A stretch of DNA of 64,000 bases from Sialis fuliginosa (GCA_961205875.1 OY540810.1:6262001-6326000), one strand, 5' to 3'. Shown: positions 11,481 through 25,043, counted from the first letter of the stretch. Notes: generated by a model not told the origin, from the sequence alone. A program made the numbers and translations.

Positions 11481-13974
11481 TATACAATTAGTGTTGCCAA
11501 CTGATTATTTTTTTAGAATGGACAGTCCTTTTTGGGATTATATTACCTTTATCATTTTACATAGTGGAAAAGAACACACCTGTCTTCCCCCACTCCCCGA
11601 ACCTGGTACTGTATATATACATATTTCCTTTAGAAATGGTAATAATAAATATTTTAATATTGATAAAATATATTTATTCAAAAACAATTACTATTATCTT
11701 GAATACATTTATTATATATTCGGCATCGGCATGTATCGTAAACAAATTGGTCTGTATAACCGGTGTGTATTTGTATTTATTGCCTATATACATATGTAGA
11801 ATGTACATATAATATACATCATATTGAAACAATAAGCGTATACTTTTGAATAATTTATATGTTAGGTGTTCACAAACCCACACAGACACACAAACAGATA
11901 TCGAAACACATGCTTGTTGTCAGAAATATTCTGAAATATAATACGCCAAAACACATATGGGATAACATAGGTATGTAAATTTGTTTTATTCACTCTTGGT
12001 GTTATAGAAACGTATAATAGCTGTATATGTGTGTGGCAATAATTCCCGTACATGCAAATGGGGTTGTATATTCATTACAAGTTTTAAAATTGAATAAAGA
12101 TTTTCTGCATGTGTGCAGTGATATGCATTAATATTTTAATTAAAAATTAGGGTTACTTGTTGCAAAGAAGTTTTGAATAATAATAATGTGTTACGAGTTA
12201 CGGAAGAATTGGAATACCGTCGAAAAATCGAGTCCGAAATTTGGGCAGTATTTGATTATACTACTTTCAAAACGTAAAGAAAACTTGTTTTCCGCATAAT
12301 GGATGTGTTTGTGTCTGTCTGACCATAGAATTTTCTTTCGTTCACGGAAACTTCTGTAAAAATGCACCGATTTGATTTTTTGTGAAATGTTTGTATCAGT
12401 TGTTGATTTTGGTGCCAATCGAATCAAGCGTTTCGGAAATATTCGAAACTATACGTATATTTTGTACCTATTCTCGTTTAACAAGGTAAGGTAACGAAGT
12501 ATATTTCACTGATTTTGGCAGTTAATCAAATCTAAGAGATACGTATTTTTTATATATACATACCTATCTATATGGCCACATAGTTCGTTTTTGATAAATA
12601 ACACGAAAACTGTACACCCAAAAAAGTGCCCTCATCTGCCCCCCCCCCTCCCCCCTGCGGACACATATTGTTGATAGTATCACCAAAGTCTTGCTATAAT
12701 GATTTTTTCAAACTTTTTAGCTAGTAAATACTTACCCTGGTAGAAGGTTAGAGAGAGGGGGTTGAAATGATTATTTCAAACCCTTTTGCTGCACCATTTT
12801 CAAGAGAAAAAAACTAAAATAAGATAAACTTGACGTAACTCCAGCTTTATGGTTTCTTCTTGAGAATTTATTTTTCGTAATTTTTCTTACTCTTATGTCT
12901 GTTTAGTTCAAATTTTAAGTTTCTAGCTTATACAGTTTTCGAGATATTTTGCTGTAACGGATGGACAAACAGACGACAAAAGAGTCGTAGATCTACGGAT
13001 AATCTTCAAAGAAACTACTTCCTTTCCAACAATTCTCTTAACGTAAAGGGTGTGTCTGTATTATAGTCAATGAAAGTGCAGGCTAATAGAAAAAGATTCC
13101 AGAATACAGCATTGCTTCTTATACTCTCTAATCGAAACATGTTTTAGTTGTTTCCATGGTTACTACCATATCGTGCAAATCCAATGTTTTTAGTACAGAG
13201 TTATGAACTATGAACTCGTTAGACAAAGAGGTTACGGTACCTTACCCTAGCTATTTCGCGGGACAGGTTTATAGCATTGAGTTATCACTCCGCTAATATT
13301 CTATCTCTATGGTCTGGATCAAGTGTAGTATTAAATTGGCACCATATATGTCCTTTTATTTTGTCTATCGTCGGACAACTTTATAAAATATTTTCGTAGT
13401 TGTCAAATCTCGGTAACGCCAAAAATACGAGACACACAAAAAGTAGCTGTAGCAGTAGATAACATTACGTTGTGTATAAAAATCACATTACATACACTCA
13501 TCGAGTATGGGGGTGGAGAGAGAAAAACTTTCATGGGCCATTACGAGTGGCGCATACACAAACTCTAACACATTCTTGTACACACTTACACACAGAGAGA
13601 ATGTTTTTATTTCTCGGTACTTATTTAACCTTAAATCGTATTGTATGTATTTATAGGCATATGTGTTTGTCAAAGTACATACAGGGTTGTTGAAAAGTAA
13701 GGAGTCAGTGATTTATTAGCATAACTATCAATTCTATAAAATTCGTGAAAAATTCAAGCGATTTTTTTAAGCAATCATTTTTTTTCATAAGGTCATTATA
13801 CCTTTTTCTAAATGGTATAGTAGTTCATATTAATGTATTTGAACAAATAAAGTAATACAATTTTTAATTATTTAAACACAAAATAAAATATGAAATGAAA
13901 AATTAACAACGAATTTCATTCATGTTTAAACTTCACTGAACTACATAATAATATGTGATGATTTTTGAAAGTTG
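11481..13974. other. Intergenic DNA, decayed repeats
   Basis: No gene. Frames at 11491-11889 and 12191-12427 match nothing known. At 13150-13163 a near-palindrome gtttccatggttac resembles an RFX X-box with one mismatch. 12600-12990 looks like a retroposon tail. Confidence 0.5.
12639..12656. repeat. Poly-C tract
   Basis: A run of ten C, one T, then six C, in a LINE-tail-like stretch (12600-12990) that ends with cagttttcgagatattttgc, aacggatggacaaacagacg. Confidence 0.7.
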
Positions 13975-14510
13975 TTTCCTTCAAATAGGAAAAATTTTGT
14001 TTCCTGATTTCAAAATTTTTACTTTTTGTTTCGTCTCTGTTTGTGTGTGTAGTGTATGTGTATGCATTTGTTCCCCTGAATTCTTGTCACAGGTATAACT
14101 GAACCGCTGAATCGATATTAATGAAACTGTATCCTTAAATGTTTATTTTATCAAAATTTCCCAATAACGTTGGGTATGACGTTGAAATTTTTATTATAAA
14201 ACATTCAATTTTCAATAAAAAGATTATTACAATTTTTGTAGTAAAATATTCCCATACGAAAAGAAATCCCCTTTTAATTCCTAAAATCAGCAAAGATTGT
14301 TTGTTAATTGCTGCTTTTTATATTGTCATATTAAATGTTATTAAGAAAAAATCGAGTTCATATTTCCTAATTTAATTGCATATAAATTATATAGTTAACA
14401 ATTGGCAGTTTATCTGAATACTTTATCAGTATTTATTTATATTCTTCTTTCGTGAATTAGTCACAATGAAGCACTGTGCATTAACTTGGCAGATCTTAAA
14501 TTAAATATAC
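13975..14510. repeat. Dispersed repeat family R1, copy at 14.0 kb
   Basis: It carries, in order: gatttcaaaatttt, ttttgtttcgtctctgtttg, cttgtcacaggtataactga, atcgatattaatgaaact, gtagtaaaatattcccatac, and finally gaagcactgtgcattaactt then ggcagat. The same blocks, in the same order and orientation, occur at 28515-29250; most of the first half also occurs at 19800-20200 and part at 24130-24350. It has no intact protein. Frame 14139-14375 is inside it. Confidence 0.6.
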
Positions 14511-14999
14511 AATTATATGTATTATTTTTTATATTAAATAAACAGAAAACATCTTTTCAGTAATACCTACCAAACATGATCTATTTGTTATTTATATTAT
14601 AAAAATGTTTAATAATTTTTCTGTAGCAATGTATTTACTTGAATATCCCAAGAATTTATGACATTTTATACATAAATATATACATATATGCTATAACGCA
14701 AATAAATCGGCGGGTCCTTACTTTTCACGAATCCTGTATGCATGTTTGTATATTTGAGCATGTGTTCAGGCTCAGCTTATTAATATTTCAATCAGTCTGG
14801 AAAACTCCAAATTGGAATTTTTATTTTCATAATGAAATATGGTTTAAAAAAGCAACATAATTATTTGAAACAAATAAATACATAACAACTTATTCATTTA
14901 GAACAATATTAAAAAAAAAAATAATACTTGAATCGATTATTGCCTTGATTATAATTAATTATTAATAATAAAAGAAAAAATCAGTTCTCTAACTTTAAT

Positions 15000-15265
15000 C
15001 ATGAGTGCCGTACCTGTTCGCGTGCATAAGTGTGTGAGTCTGTGTAGGTGTGGCACGTAGCATAATTTCCCCGGAGACCCCTGGGGCACCTGTCATCTAA
15101 CGGCCCTCTGGAGATGAGTCTCTACACAAACAGCACCCCTTTCGCCGGTGTTTCTCGACCGACTCATCTCCCTGTGTCTCGCGCATACACGTACACACAC
15201 ACAAACACACTGTCACACACCTGCGTCTCTCGGTATTGGTAGTTACAGTGAAATGCTCGACTTTC
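15000..15265. other. GC-rich island with an inverted repeat
   Basis: A 260-bp pocket much richer in G and C than its surroundings. It contains ggagatgagtc (15110-15120) and its complement gactcatctcc (15161-15171) 40 bp apart, ccccggagacccctggggc, and a CA-rich run (cacgtacacacacacaaaca) near 15190-15210. No frame gives a recognisable protein. It may be a conserved control region, an untranslated exon or an old insertion. Confidence 0.3.
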
Positions 15266-15877
15266 AAACGGTAATGGCATTTGTATTGATTGTTTCTTTT
15301 TTGTTGTTGTAACTCGTTGTCTCTTTATACATATATGTATATTTTGTATATGTACGGTTTTTTGAGTTCCTACGTGATGTTGTATGGTTATATAGTAGGT
15401 AATACTACTTAGGGGTTTTATAAAAAGTAATAATATAACAATTTAAATAATATGTATGGTTGAAAAGTGTTCCACCTCGCAAGTAGAATAGGCAGTTTAA
15501 AAAATTTCCTCATATTTGACTCCTCACAAAAAAACCCATTATCCATGGTCGTCATCTTTCTCTCAACCTAAAATGCTTTGATTGGCCCGAAGCGATTCCC
15601 CATCCTTCTTAGTATGTATCCACGTTCTATATGTATAAAGTAGGTTTGGCATAGTGTCGTTGACCGCTCAATCAAATAATAACAAAAAATAATGATTACA
15701 AAAAATCGAAAAAAAAAAAAGTAAATGAAACCAAATATAAAAAAAAAAAATAATAATAACAAAAAAAAAAATAAAAAATAACAATTAAGTTCGAGAGGAG
15801 CTAAAAGACAAAAATAAATTAATAAAAAAAAAAACTTAGGGATTGTGTATTAAATACTTACGCATCTAAGTTAATGA

Positions 15878-15890
15878 GGGGGGGGGGGGG
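15878..15890. repeat. Poly-G tract
   Basis: Thirteen consecutive G, preceded from 15660 by an A-rich low-complexity stretch. Confidence 0.9.
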
Positions 15891-16224
15891 TGATTAGCAG
15901 ACAAAGTGGGACGAGAGAAGAGGAGGGGATCAAATAATAATTTAAGGTAAAGCCACCTTTCGCCCTCTTGCCTGTCTCCGAAAATAACCAGTGCCACCTC
16001 AAATCAATTTTTAGAATTAAAAATGCTTGACGTTTCACGGTCATTTTAGTAATTTCGAAGATGAGAGCTCAAATCTACTTTGCGTTTTTAAGAAAAGAAA
16101 AAGAAGGTACAAGGTGAATTTTTTTATCAAATATCTTTTGATTACAGTAATGTTAGATATATGATACATTGTAGTTGAAATAAAATCTTAATATATCTTT
16201 TATTTTTAAATTTGAGAGAAATAT

Positions 16225-16800
16225 CTTAATATAATCCCGGGCACGATATTAGGAACCATTATTATGGATACCGTTTAATCGTTTGTAACACTTTTTGTTG
16301 TTTTCTTTTCAATTTTGTTTTATTTTCAAGTAACTTGAGACAAGTGTCCATCGTAGAACCATCAAAATAAATTCAAAATAAATACTTTTAAACCTGATTG
16401 GAAGTATATTTTTCATAACAGTTTCTTTTGTTTTGTGATGATAAAGTACGTAAACCTAATATGGTCCCTAGGGACGATAATTGGAATCGAAATATTATTT
16501 TAGAAATTTGAAATTGTTGACGCTAAGCTTACAAAGTATAGCCATACTGATTGGTAAGTTTGATAACAATTTCAAATAAAGGTATAATTCATTGATAATA
16601 CTGTTTTATTTTTTTTATTTTTTATATATCTCTAAAAATATGAAAATACTTATATAGGATTTTAAAAAAGGGGACGGTATTTGGCGCCCTATACCTTATT
16701 AATCGCATTCTAAACCAAAATATTGTTACGTAAACTTTTTTTTGCAAAATTGTAACAAGGTGTGAAAGAGGGTGATAGGGGGATCGAAAATAACAAAAAA
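16225..16800. repeat. Diffuse repeat zone with three spaced related motifs
   Basis: cgggcacgatattagg (16238), agggacgataattgg (16468) and ggggacggtatttggc (16670) recur at about 200-bp spacing. The end (aaggtgtgaaagagggtgat then agggggatcgaaaataac) resembles 17158-17210 (aagtgtggcaaagagagtgg then gaagggtcgaaaataac). It is probably decayed transposon sequence. Confidence 0.3.
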
Positions 16801-17084
16801 AATGCACAATGTACTTAATGTACTTTATGGATAGCCTCTTACTTTTCTTACGATATTATATTATTTAGTTTTATTTCATTCATTTCTAATAAATAGTTGT
16901 ACAATAGATCCTGATGTTTTTTTTGCATAATTTTTGGTTAGTGTTAGTTGCTAGTTCTCAGATTTTTAGATGCCTATTCCATTTAATAAGATTTCGCCTA
17001 GAATAAAAACATGTAGAGTTTATTTCTACATTCAACAGAATAAAACAAATTAACTATTTTTCATTAGGGGTTTTCTGTAATTAA

Positions 17085-17215
17085 CTATGTGTGCATGTCA
17101 GGGTGCATATGAGATAATATGTGACGTCACATTACAACTCACAAGATTGTGACTGCGACAAAGTGTGGCAAAGAGAGTGGGAAGGGTCGAAAATAACAAA
17201 AACAGCGTAGACAAC
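17085..17215. repeat. Repeat fragment related to 16.7 kb and 39.3 kb
   Basis: It contains tatgtgacgtcac and aagtgtggcaaagagagtgg. The block at 39300-39400 has the similar acgtcacac, agtgtgacgtagtgtggcaa and ggaagggagagg. Same-family decay is likely. Confidence 0.35.
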
Positions 17216-18254
17216 CTTTTACCAAAATAACGTAATTAGTCAATTTAATTTATACACCTCCAGGATACTGGAAAAATAGCCATCTGATATTGAAAGAAAT
17301 TTGCTATCAAGCAATTTCTTTGAACGGGATAACAAACATATATGACAGTTCTATGACGCGTATTAATGATTTATGTAACACATGCGAGGTAAGTAAGAAT
17401 CAGTAGTATTTAAATAGTGGTGATATATGAAAAATGGCTAATACGAGCAGGATCAAGTTAATTGAAGTGCCACTCTTCTAAATTCAAATAGCAAATTTTG
17501 CAACAAAATTTGATACACGGCTTAAAACGTTTGTATTTGTGTGCAAGCTAGAATTTTTTTTATAATGCCAGGCATAGAAGATACTATTAAAAATCACTAC
17601 ATGATATGTTATAGTAGAAGAGAAAATCTAAATATATGTATATGTGTATAAAATAAACTGCTTAAAAAAATATTATATAAAAAACAGTTAAGAGAAATTA
17701 AAATAATGTGTAAACATCAAAATAAATTTAACAATTTTACCCGTGTATCACTTGAACAAATTGTTATTCATTTCAATTGTAGCAACAACAAAAAATATTC
17801 AGCGCGTTATTGTCATTTATATCGATTGCTTTTGTTGCTCATTGCTTTCCAAAACACACCGGCTGGTTTTCTTCCAACGTAAATAAGAATTGCCATTATT
17901 TATTCAGGAAAAATGTCTTTTCGATTTCTTAGCTCGAATAATTCTTTTGAAGTTGCGTTGTTTTTGTTGCGAATGAGAAAAAGTGAGATTTGGTATATTG
18001 GATAATATGCGAGGAATTTTTGTTGCCGTATATTCTACATACATGCAAAAAAAAAACTTTGTTGGGATGGATGTTAATATTAAAACGAAGTCTATTAAAT
18101 ATATGTAATACATATTTTTAACGTCAATATTTTAATAATAAAATATTTTCTATAGCGTTCAAAAATCTCACTAGCGAAGTCAAGGTACAAACATTCATTA
18201 TTTACTATAATATATTTACACAAACTAAATATATACATCTTAACCACAGGAAAA

Positions 18255-18345
18255 CAATGTCAATCAACAAGTGTTTCGACTTTAAAAGACGCTTCATCAG
18301 GAGCCTACTAGTTCTAGACTAGTATCAAGTGACAATTTTTTCTTG
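18255..18345 (-). repeat. Penelope/hammerhead-like fragment
   Basis: Read on the minus strand, 18300-18273 gives CTGATGA, a 16-base segment, then CGAAAC. CUGAUGA and GAAA with a short stem between are the conserved halves of the hammerhead ribozyme core. On the plus strand this is the gtttcga...ttcatcagg signature often seen in Penelope-like retroelement ends. A possible very short stem III (CA/UG) follows, but stem I pairs poorly, so it may be inactive or coincidental. No reverse transcriptase is present. Confidence 0.35.
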
Positions 18346-19300
18346 TAGTTAAAGTGTATATATTTTAGTTTAAGTGACTAAGAAACCACAGTTCCTATGT
18401 TTTCAAGTAATAATAAATCTAAACAATTAATAGATGACGTTGTTATTATGGCTTAGACTCGACTAATAACTTAAGAGAGTTTTTTTTTTGCATGGATTTA
18501 GTGCAAAAAAACGATAAAATTGGCAGGAGTGTTTATTGTAAAGAATTGATATTTTGATTTGAAATTTCATTAATTATTTTTACTCGATTATTTTGGGAAG
18601 ATATACTTATGTTTTATGTTAAGGATTCTTTATAATTATTTTATTTTATTTTCTCGTTGTATTAACGATGTAGTTTAAAAATATATTTGAATATGTAGGT
18701 ATAAGTATAATAATTTACTGTAAATCAAATATCATAAACACTAAAATAATGCTAGGCTTTCAAACAGTGAAAGTTCCATCAAAATCGGTTTAGTAGTGTT
18801 TGTGTCAAGCTGGAACAACAAACAGACAAAAGTTTTAAAAACTATCAAAATGGATTGTATTACCTAAAAAAGCTTCCATGTATGCCACGGGACTTTTTTT
18901 ATATGCTGTACTGAGTGTACAGTGTTCGTGTTTCTAATTATTCAATTATATAAACAAAAATTTTTAGATAAAAATTAATAGAACATAAATTATAAATAAT
19001 AATATTATCTACACTTATGGATTAATGTAGATAATATTAGTAAGTAAGTGTAGATCAAAATTAATCCCAAATATAAAATTTCATCCGTTGTTTTTGAGTT
19101 ATAGTATAGACTAACAGAAACACAGACATCTTGGTGAAAATAAAAATGATTCAGGGAAAGTCAAAATGGATATTTCCATCAAAATCTCGAATTAAAAAAA
19201 ATCGGCTCTACAATACTTATACTTATACTATATATATATATCTATTTCATACGTATTAATATCAAAAATGTATAGACTAAAAAAATCCAAAATATTCTAA

Positions 19301-19326
19301 CTGTACTGTACTGTACTGTACTGTAG
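19301..19326. repeat. CTGTA microsatellite
   Basis: Five-base unit ctgta repeated about five times, ending ctgtag at about 19326. Confidence 0.85.
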
Positions 19327-19799
19327 TGCTTACAGATTTATATTATTAGTATTGAAGATAAAACTGCGATTTCTTTATTTGATTAAGAAAACGCCAATCA
19401 AAAACGAGTTATAAGATTTATGTATGTATATTGAAATATTCAGGGCAATAATAAGTTTATTTTGTAAGCGTAAATATACCGGAAATTACTGTGCAGCCTC
19501 AGAAGGAAGTAACCGCCCAGTTTCCGTTAACGATCAACAAATTGCCAGTATGAATGTAGAGAATTTATAAACCAATATCCTACCCCATTTCAATAATTTA
19601 TCAGGCAAATCAGTTTTACGTAATTTCCCGCGTCTACCCAAACCAGTGTTGATCGTTTTTTTTTTTTTAAATTGGAGAAACAGAAATTTGATTCGTTTTT
19701 AGCAGTGTTGGCAACAATTTTTTTTTGTAACGTTTTCCATTTCGTAACAAACCAATTTCCGGTATTTTTTTCTGTTACAGCTGAAATATTTTTATTTTG

Positions 19800-20235
19800 C
19801 TTCTTCCATATCGAAGATAGATACGAGAAGCTTTGTAATCGTTTTAAAATGAAAAAAAAAAATTCTGATTTCAAAATTTCAACTTGATCTTTCCGTTTTG
19901 ATTTGATTTTCTGGCTAAGACAAACTTTTTTCGTTCCGTGTCTGCCTGTTTGTGTGTGTGTGTCTGTCTGTTCCCTGAATCACACGCATAACTAATGAAC
20001 CACTTAACCGATATTTTAATGAAACTTGATTGGATGGTTGAGTTTGGCTTTAGGACGGTCTCATTTCAAAATCATCAAAATCGAGTATAAGGAGGAGGAG
20101 TGACATCCCAAAATATTAATTTTAATACCTCAAATACATTTAATTTTCTATAATATAGGTCTACAACGTTTGTTGTAAAATATTATGTATATATAATGTT
20201 TTCAGACTTTATCTCTATATATAATAATTAGAGCA
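19800..20235. repeat. Dispersed repeat family R1, copy at 19.8 kb
   Basis: It starts with atatcgaagatagatacgag then aagctttgtaatcgttttaa. It continues with the gacaaacttttttcgttccg and gtctgtctg blocks, the atattttaatgaaacttgat block, and tctacaacgtttgttgtaaa then atatt. These align with 28535-28915. A third fragment of the family's left edge, in inverted orientation, lies near 33082-33105. Confidence 0.6.
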
Positions 20236-20505
20236 ATGCATATATGGGTTTATGCCATAAGGGTTCCGAAGTACGTACTACGTGGACTGTTTAGAGCCAT
20301 AGGTGTATTTTTGAGTTAGAAAATAATATAATAATAGGGTTATATTCTACTAATTGAGATCTACATTTTGACACCCCACAAGACTAGATATGAAAATAAA
20401 AAAAATAAAATTCTATGACGCCCCTCTATATTTCTCCAAAATTTTAAATGATATTCTTGACTTTAGTTTAGATTTTTGAGCCAGTAGTTACCGTGTTAGA
20501 AGAGA

Positions 20506-20523
20506 GGGGGGGGGGGGGGGGGG
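20506..20523. repeat. Poly-G tract
   Basis: Eighteen consecutive G after gagccagtagttaccgtgtt. A similar ttgagccagtagttaccgag without the run is at 31700, so both derive from the same repeat type. The run length may be mis-sequenced. Confidence 0.85.
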
Positions 20524-21394
20524 CAAAATAAATTACCGCCTGTAGCCCCCTGCTGGCGCTATATAGTAGCCATTGAATAAAGGTCATTATGATTGTTGCT
20601 TAAACCTATTTATTATTATTATTTTTTTATTTTTTTTTATTTTCATACAAATTCTAAGACGACACGTGGTGTTTCTTGGAAGTTTGAAAATAAAATTTTA
20701 CATAATTTTCTCAGTAACTACTGAACGGATTTTATTCAGGTTTTCACTAATGGATAGGTTAGGTTTAGGTGTATAATTTGTGGATATTTTGTGTAAATTT
20801 AATGAAGTCGGAAAAAAACAATTCGTGTTGTGTGGGCATGTTGAATATTTTAGGTCGCTATGATTTTGTAGATATTAACTCGGGTAACATCTGGTCCAAT
20901 GCGCTAGTTTAGAATAAATTTTAGAATTGTCACAGAAACAGAATTTACGAAAGCCAAGTTTTTTTTAAAGCTTCAAAAATTAATACAAAATACGAACACT
21001 GTTATTACATCAATTTAAAACAAATTAATTCATATCTGAAACATTTTTTTAAAATACATCATAGCACTATAAGATCTGGAGGAGTTTAAAAATTCTTATA
21101 AACGAAGCATGTTGGAAATTGCATCGTAAAATCTTGTAATATCGTCTATAAATTCTCAAGTTTAATCAATTTAAATCTCAAGACAGAAGGATATTGCATC
21201 TTCATTAGATTACCGATGTATCGGGTAGGGGGATTTCTGTAAGCAAATGCTTTTTATTTAGAAAATTGCTATAATATTTTATACTCTGATGTTATTTAAT
21301 ATATCAACGTCTTTTTATTACAAATAGTTTGTAACTAACAACGTATAATGTGTGAAAAAGATATACTGTTTATATGGAGCTAGTATTATTAATA

Positions 21395-22035
21395 TATTAG
21401 CTGTGCCCGCGGCTTCGTTCGCGTGGACGATGGAATTATTGTTTAAGATTTTTGACAAATATAGTTGAATTAAGTACAAACACGATTAGTTATTATTGTA
21501 ATAATAACTAATCAACACCTAAATTACTTAACAAAAACGAATCAGAACAAAAAGTACAAATAATTGTTGTTCTGTAAAAAAAAAAACAAAAAAAACAATT
21601 GACGATTAAAAAATAAAGACCGCTTATATCTACTAAAGGGCAAATTATAGCTACATTAAGTACTTAGGACAATGAAATAATTTATTTCGATAAAGATTAA
21701 TGCGTAAACAGAACTCAAACATTTTTAATTTTCTTTGTAACATAACAGTGTGGTGTCGCTGACTTTATTGTAGATCTTTTGATTGTACTCAATTCTTTAA
21801 TACATTATTTCGTTCAATATTTAATGGTTTAGGCAGCGTATTGCAAAAGAGCGCGCTTATTCCTTATATTACACATTACATTATTTATGTAACAAAATAT
21901 ATTCTATAACCTGGCCACAGAACATATGTACATATCTTTGAATTAAAAGAAAAACGTAAATCGGATAAGTGGTTCTCGAGTTATAAGCATACAAACGAAC
22001 AAGCAAACAGACAGACAGACGTTGAGCTTTAAATA
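21395..22035. repeat. LINE/SINE-like debris
   Basis: It starts with tagctgtgcccgcggcttcg, ttcgcgtgga, a phrase very common at the edges of retroposons in insect genomes. About 550 bp later it has cggataagtggttctcgagt, tataagcatacaaacgaaca, agcaaacagacagacagacg, the usual tail-like motif. No open reverse transcriptase remains. Two shorter tails of similar style lie at 18765-18840 and 19040-19160. Confidence 0.45.
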
Positions 22036-22559
22036 AACTACATAGTTCAAAATTTTCTTCTATGCACATTGAATAATTAAAATGTAAATTTTTTATTAGC
22101 TTTTAATAAACGTTAATTAAATTCTACAATTTCTGCTATAATTGTTTGATTTATCCATCTGCAAACTGACAAAATATGACAACAGCACATTCACCAAACA
22201 CGTAGTTTTTTTTTGACATTTGTTGCAGTGAATATGTTGGCCGTATTTGATGAAACAGCATTAAATTAATTAATAAATGTTTCATTCCATTTTTGTCGAG
22301 TTAAACTACAATTGTTAATTAAATAAATTAGCAAATCGATAAAGTATAATTCGGCTTCATAATTATTAGTATGTGAATTTCAGCACTTTTATACACATAC
22401 ATAAGTATATTTTAGTTTTTTATACATGGAGAATAATAATATTCTCTACTCAAAGAATGAAATATTACTAATAACATGGTTAATTTTGAATAGTGCACGG
22501 AAAAAGAGTTTAATACTTTGTAATAATTTACAATTTGCATATAAACATTCGGATATTCA

Positions 22560-22710
22560 TTGTGGGCCAACGAGCAATTCAGATCCGATGGATTCGTAAC
22601 TGGGGGAAGGAGTAAGTTCTTCCTGCTTCATCGATCACCTGAACTCGACTTTCCCCTACTCTAGAATTGTCGAACCCAGCCTGATTGTGTGTGTAGGCTA
22701 TAAATTAACT
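22560..22710. other. GC-richer pocket without recognisable coding
   Basis: A block around gggccaacgagcaattcaga to agcctgattgtgtgtg, richer in G and C than its surroundings, with ATCGATCA and a ctataaa just after it (22699). No frame matches a known protein. It could be a control region. Confidence 0.2.
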
Positions 22711-23049
22711 TAATTAACTCATTATCATAAACCATATTTATTTATTTACATATATTTTTAGAAACACTTGTTTTACTATGTATTATTTATAATATAATTA
22801 CATGGTAAGTACGATATTAGCGAGAATAATGTGTTTTGTTTGTATCAAAATATTTTGGTATCAACTGAATTTCTTATTTAATGGTATTGTAAACTGCGAA
22901 ACGCCGCTAAGCGAGTAGCCGTTATTGCGAAGTGTTACTGTACTACTCTTATGAGTCAGAGTATCTTCATTAATAAACTTACGTTACTATTAATTTAAAA
23001 ATTAATAAAAATAAAAAATCATTATTTTTAAATATTACAAGCCTCTAGA

Positions 23050-23245
23050 TATGCGCGCGGTTATCCATGCAAATGATTACAAAAGGTGTCAACGCCATGG
23101 GGTGAGTGTGGAAATGGTGGTAATTCGGTGGTACTCAAAAAGGCAGTTTGTTGGGAACTCGTTACGAGACAGGGGAAATCAGATTACGTAGTACAGTGCG
23201 CGGTTATACGAGGTAGTACCTGTTGAAATCATGACTCAAATCAAA
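23050..23245. promoter_or_regulatory. GC-richer pocket with an octamer motif
   Basis: It contains a perfect POU octamer ATGCAAAT (23067-23074) followed by TGATTAC, GGTGTCAA, and a donor-like ggggtgagtg at 23099. It is a candidate conserved control element. A tiny coding exon (MQMITKGVNAM) ending at the donor-like site is also possible but unsupported. Confidence 0.22.
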
Positions 23246-24129
23246 TTGTAACGCTACCTTTATCACTAACGAAACGTAAACTTATGTGATACGATCGATG
23301 TTTAAATCTCTAGTGGTTTGTCTGTCACTCCACTACCTATGTACAATGTAATGTTCCCTTCGTCCCAATAGAACGTAGGCTTTATGTATGTTTAGGATGA
23401 TTTAGTAGATATTAATAAATTAAATGAAATTGTGTAGCATGTCGGATTCTTGATCAACGTGTTATGCTCTTCAATGTTAAATAATATAATATATAATAAA
23501 TAAATGATGTGTTGAATAACAGCACGTATCTGAAAAATAACGTATTGTAACAAAGTCAACAAAGAAGTAGCTCAGGTTGGCTAATTTTGATTCCGGGATA
23601 CTTAATCAATAAATTACATTCCAGAAAAGCAAACAAAATTGTTCAATATCAGGTATATATTTATATATATATTTGCTAATGAAAGTAGGTATGTTTCTAA
23701 AACATTGATTTTCACAACTGTTTTCGTACAATTTATTTATTAATAAAAAATAATATAATTTATAACATTTATAAATAAACATAAGCCTAGTGCACAAACA
23801 TTTGGCCTCGTTTAAATTGCGAGAACAGAAGCTGCTCATTCAATGTTTAGGTTTTGACATTTACCATATTTTAAACTATTCATAAGGAGTAAGGAATACA
23901 TTCTAAAGGTTATAAGTAGGTGTATTTGCATATTAATCAAAATTAAAAATAGGTTCAAGTTCAACACATGTCAAAAGGTAATTGTCTATGTAGTTTATCA
24001 TATAAAATTATAAGATTATATTTAATCTACAAAACAGCGACGCTAATAAACACATGTTTCAACTTCAAGTAGAAGAACTCATCACATTTTACTTAATATT
24101 GATCCAAAGGATAGAAAGAAGCTGTAATC

Positions 24130-24350
24130 ATAGAATAATTGTAGTCCTCGATTTCAAAATTTCTATTAGATCTGTTCTTTTCGGGTCAAAAAAACTTTTT
24201 TCGTGTGTATGTGTCTAACTCATAAACGACTGAACGGATTTTAATGAAACTTGGTTTTGTTACTTGGATTTTGTTGGTAGATGGTTCTATATAAAAATCA
24301 TCAAAATCGGGAGGGAGTGGTATTCAAACGTTAACGCTACGTGGAAATTA
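24130..24350. repeat. Dispersed repeat family R1, partial copy
   Basis: It has tcgatttcaaaatttctatt, then acttttttcgtgtgtatgtg, aactcataaacgactgaacg, gattttaatgaaacttggtt and aaaatcatcaaaatcgg. These are the same blocks as the middle of the other R1 copies. It is truncated at both sides. Confidence 0.5.
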
Positions 24351-25043
24351 TATAAAATTTTATTTTATAAAATACTAAATTTTCTTTTAAAAAATAATTA
24401 TTAATTTAGTACGAGAAATACAGTGATTATTTGGTAGATTTTTGTTGATATTATTTTAAACTTGTGTATATAACGAGTGACAAATTAAGAGTGACCCATT
24501 TTTAGTTAATAATGTTGAAAAAGCCAGTAAAAAAATTGTGAAGAATGATTTACACTCTCAGACATATAAATAGCAAAAAGTTCAAAAACTTTTTCCAAAT
24601 AACCGAAACACACGTTTGGAGTTCAGTCGTTGGATTTTGGATATAGAATAATTTTGTTAACAGCATAATTATGAGCAACAAAGCGCATTTTTAACTGCAT
24701 AGCGAGAGGAATAAACAGAATTTACGTTACTGGTCTGCCGAAACCCCTCAAGTTGTACACATACGAAAAAGAGTTGCATTCCCAAAAGATAACTGTATGG
24801 TGCGGAATACATATGTTCAGTTGGAATAATTGGGCCCATAATAGTGAACATTATGTGGAAATGTTTCAAACTTCTGAGTCTGAATAGTTAATTTGGTTCT
24901 AAATAAAATTTTCTACACAGACAATTCTTCGACCAATCGACCACCGCTCCTTTGTCACGAAAACTTTAAGGTTGACAAGGTTAAAATTAGACCCACTAAT
25001 TGACTACTTTTTTCGATATTATTAATTCAAATGAGTTAGGGCG

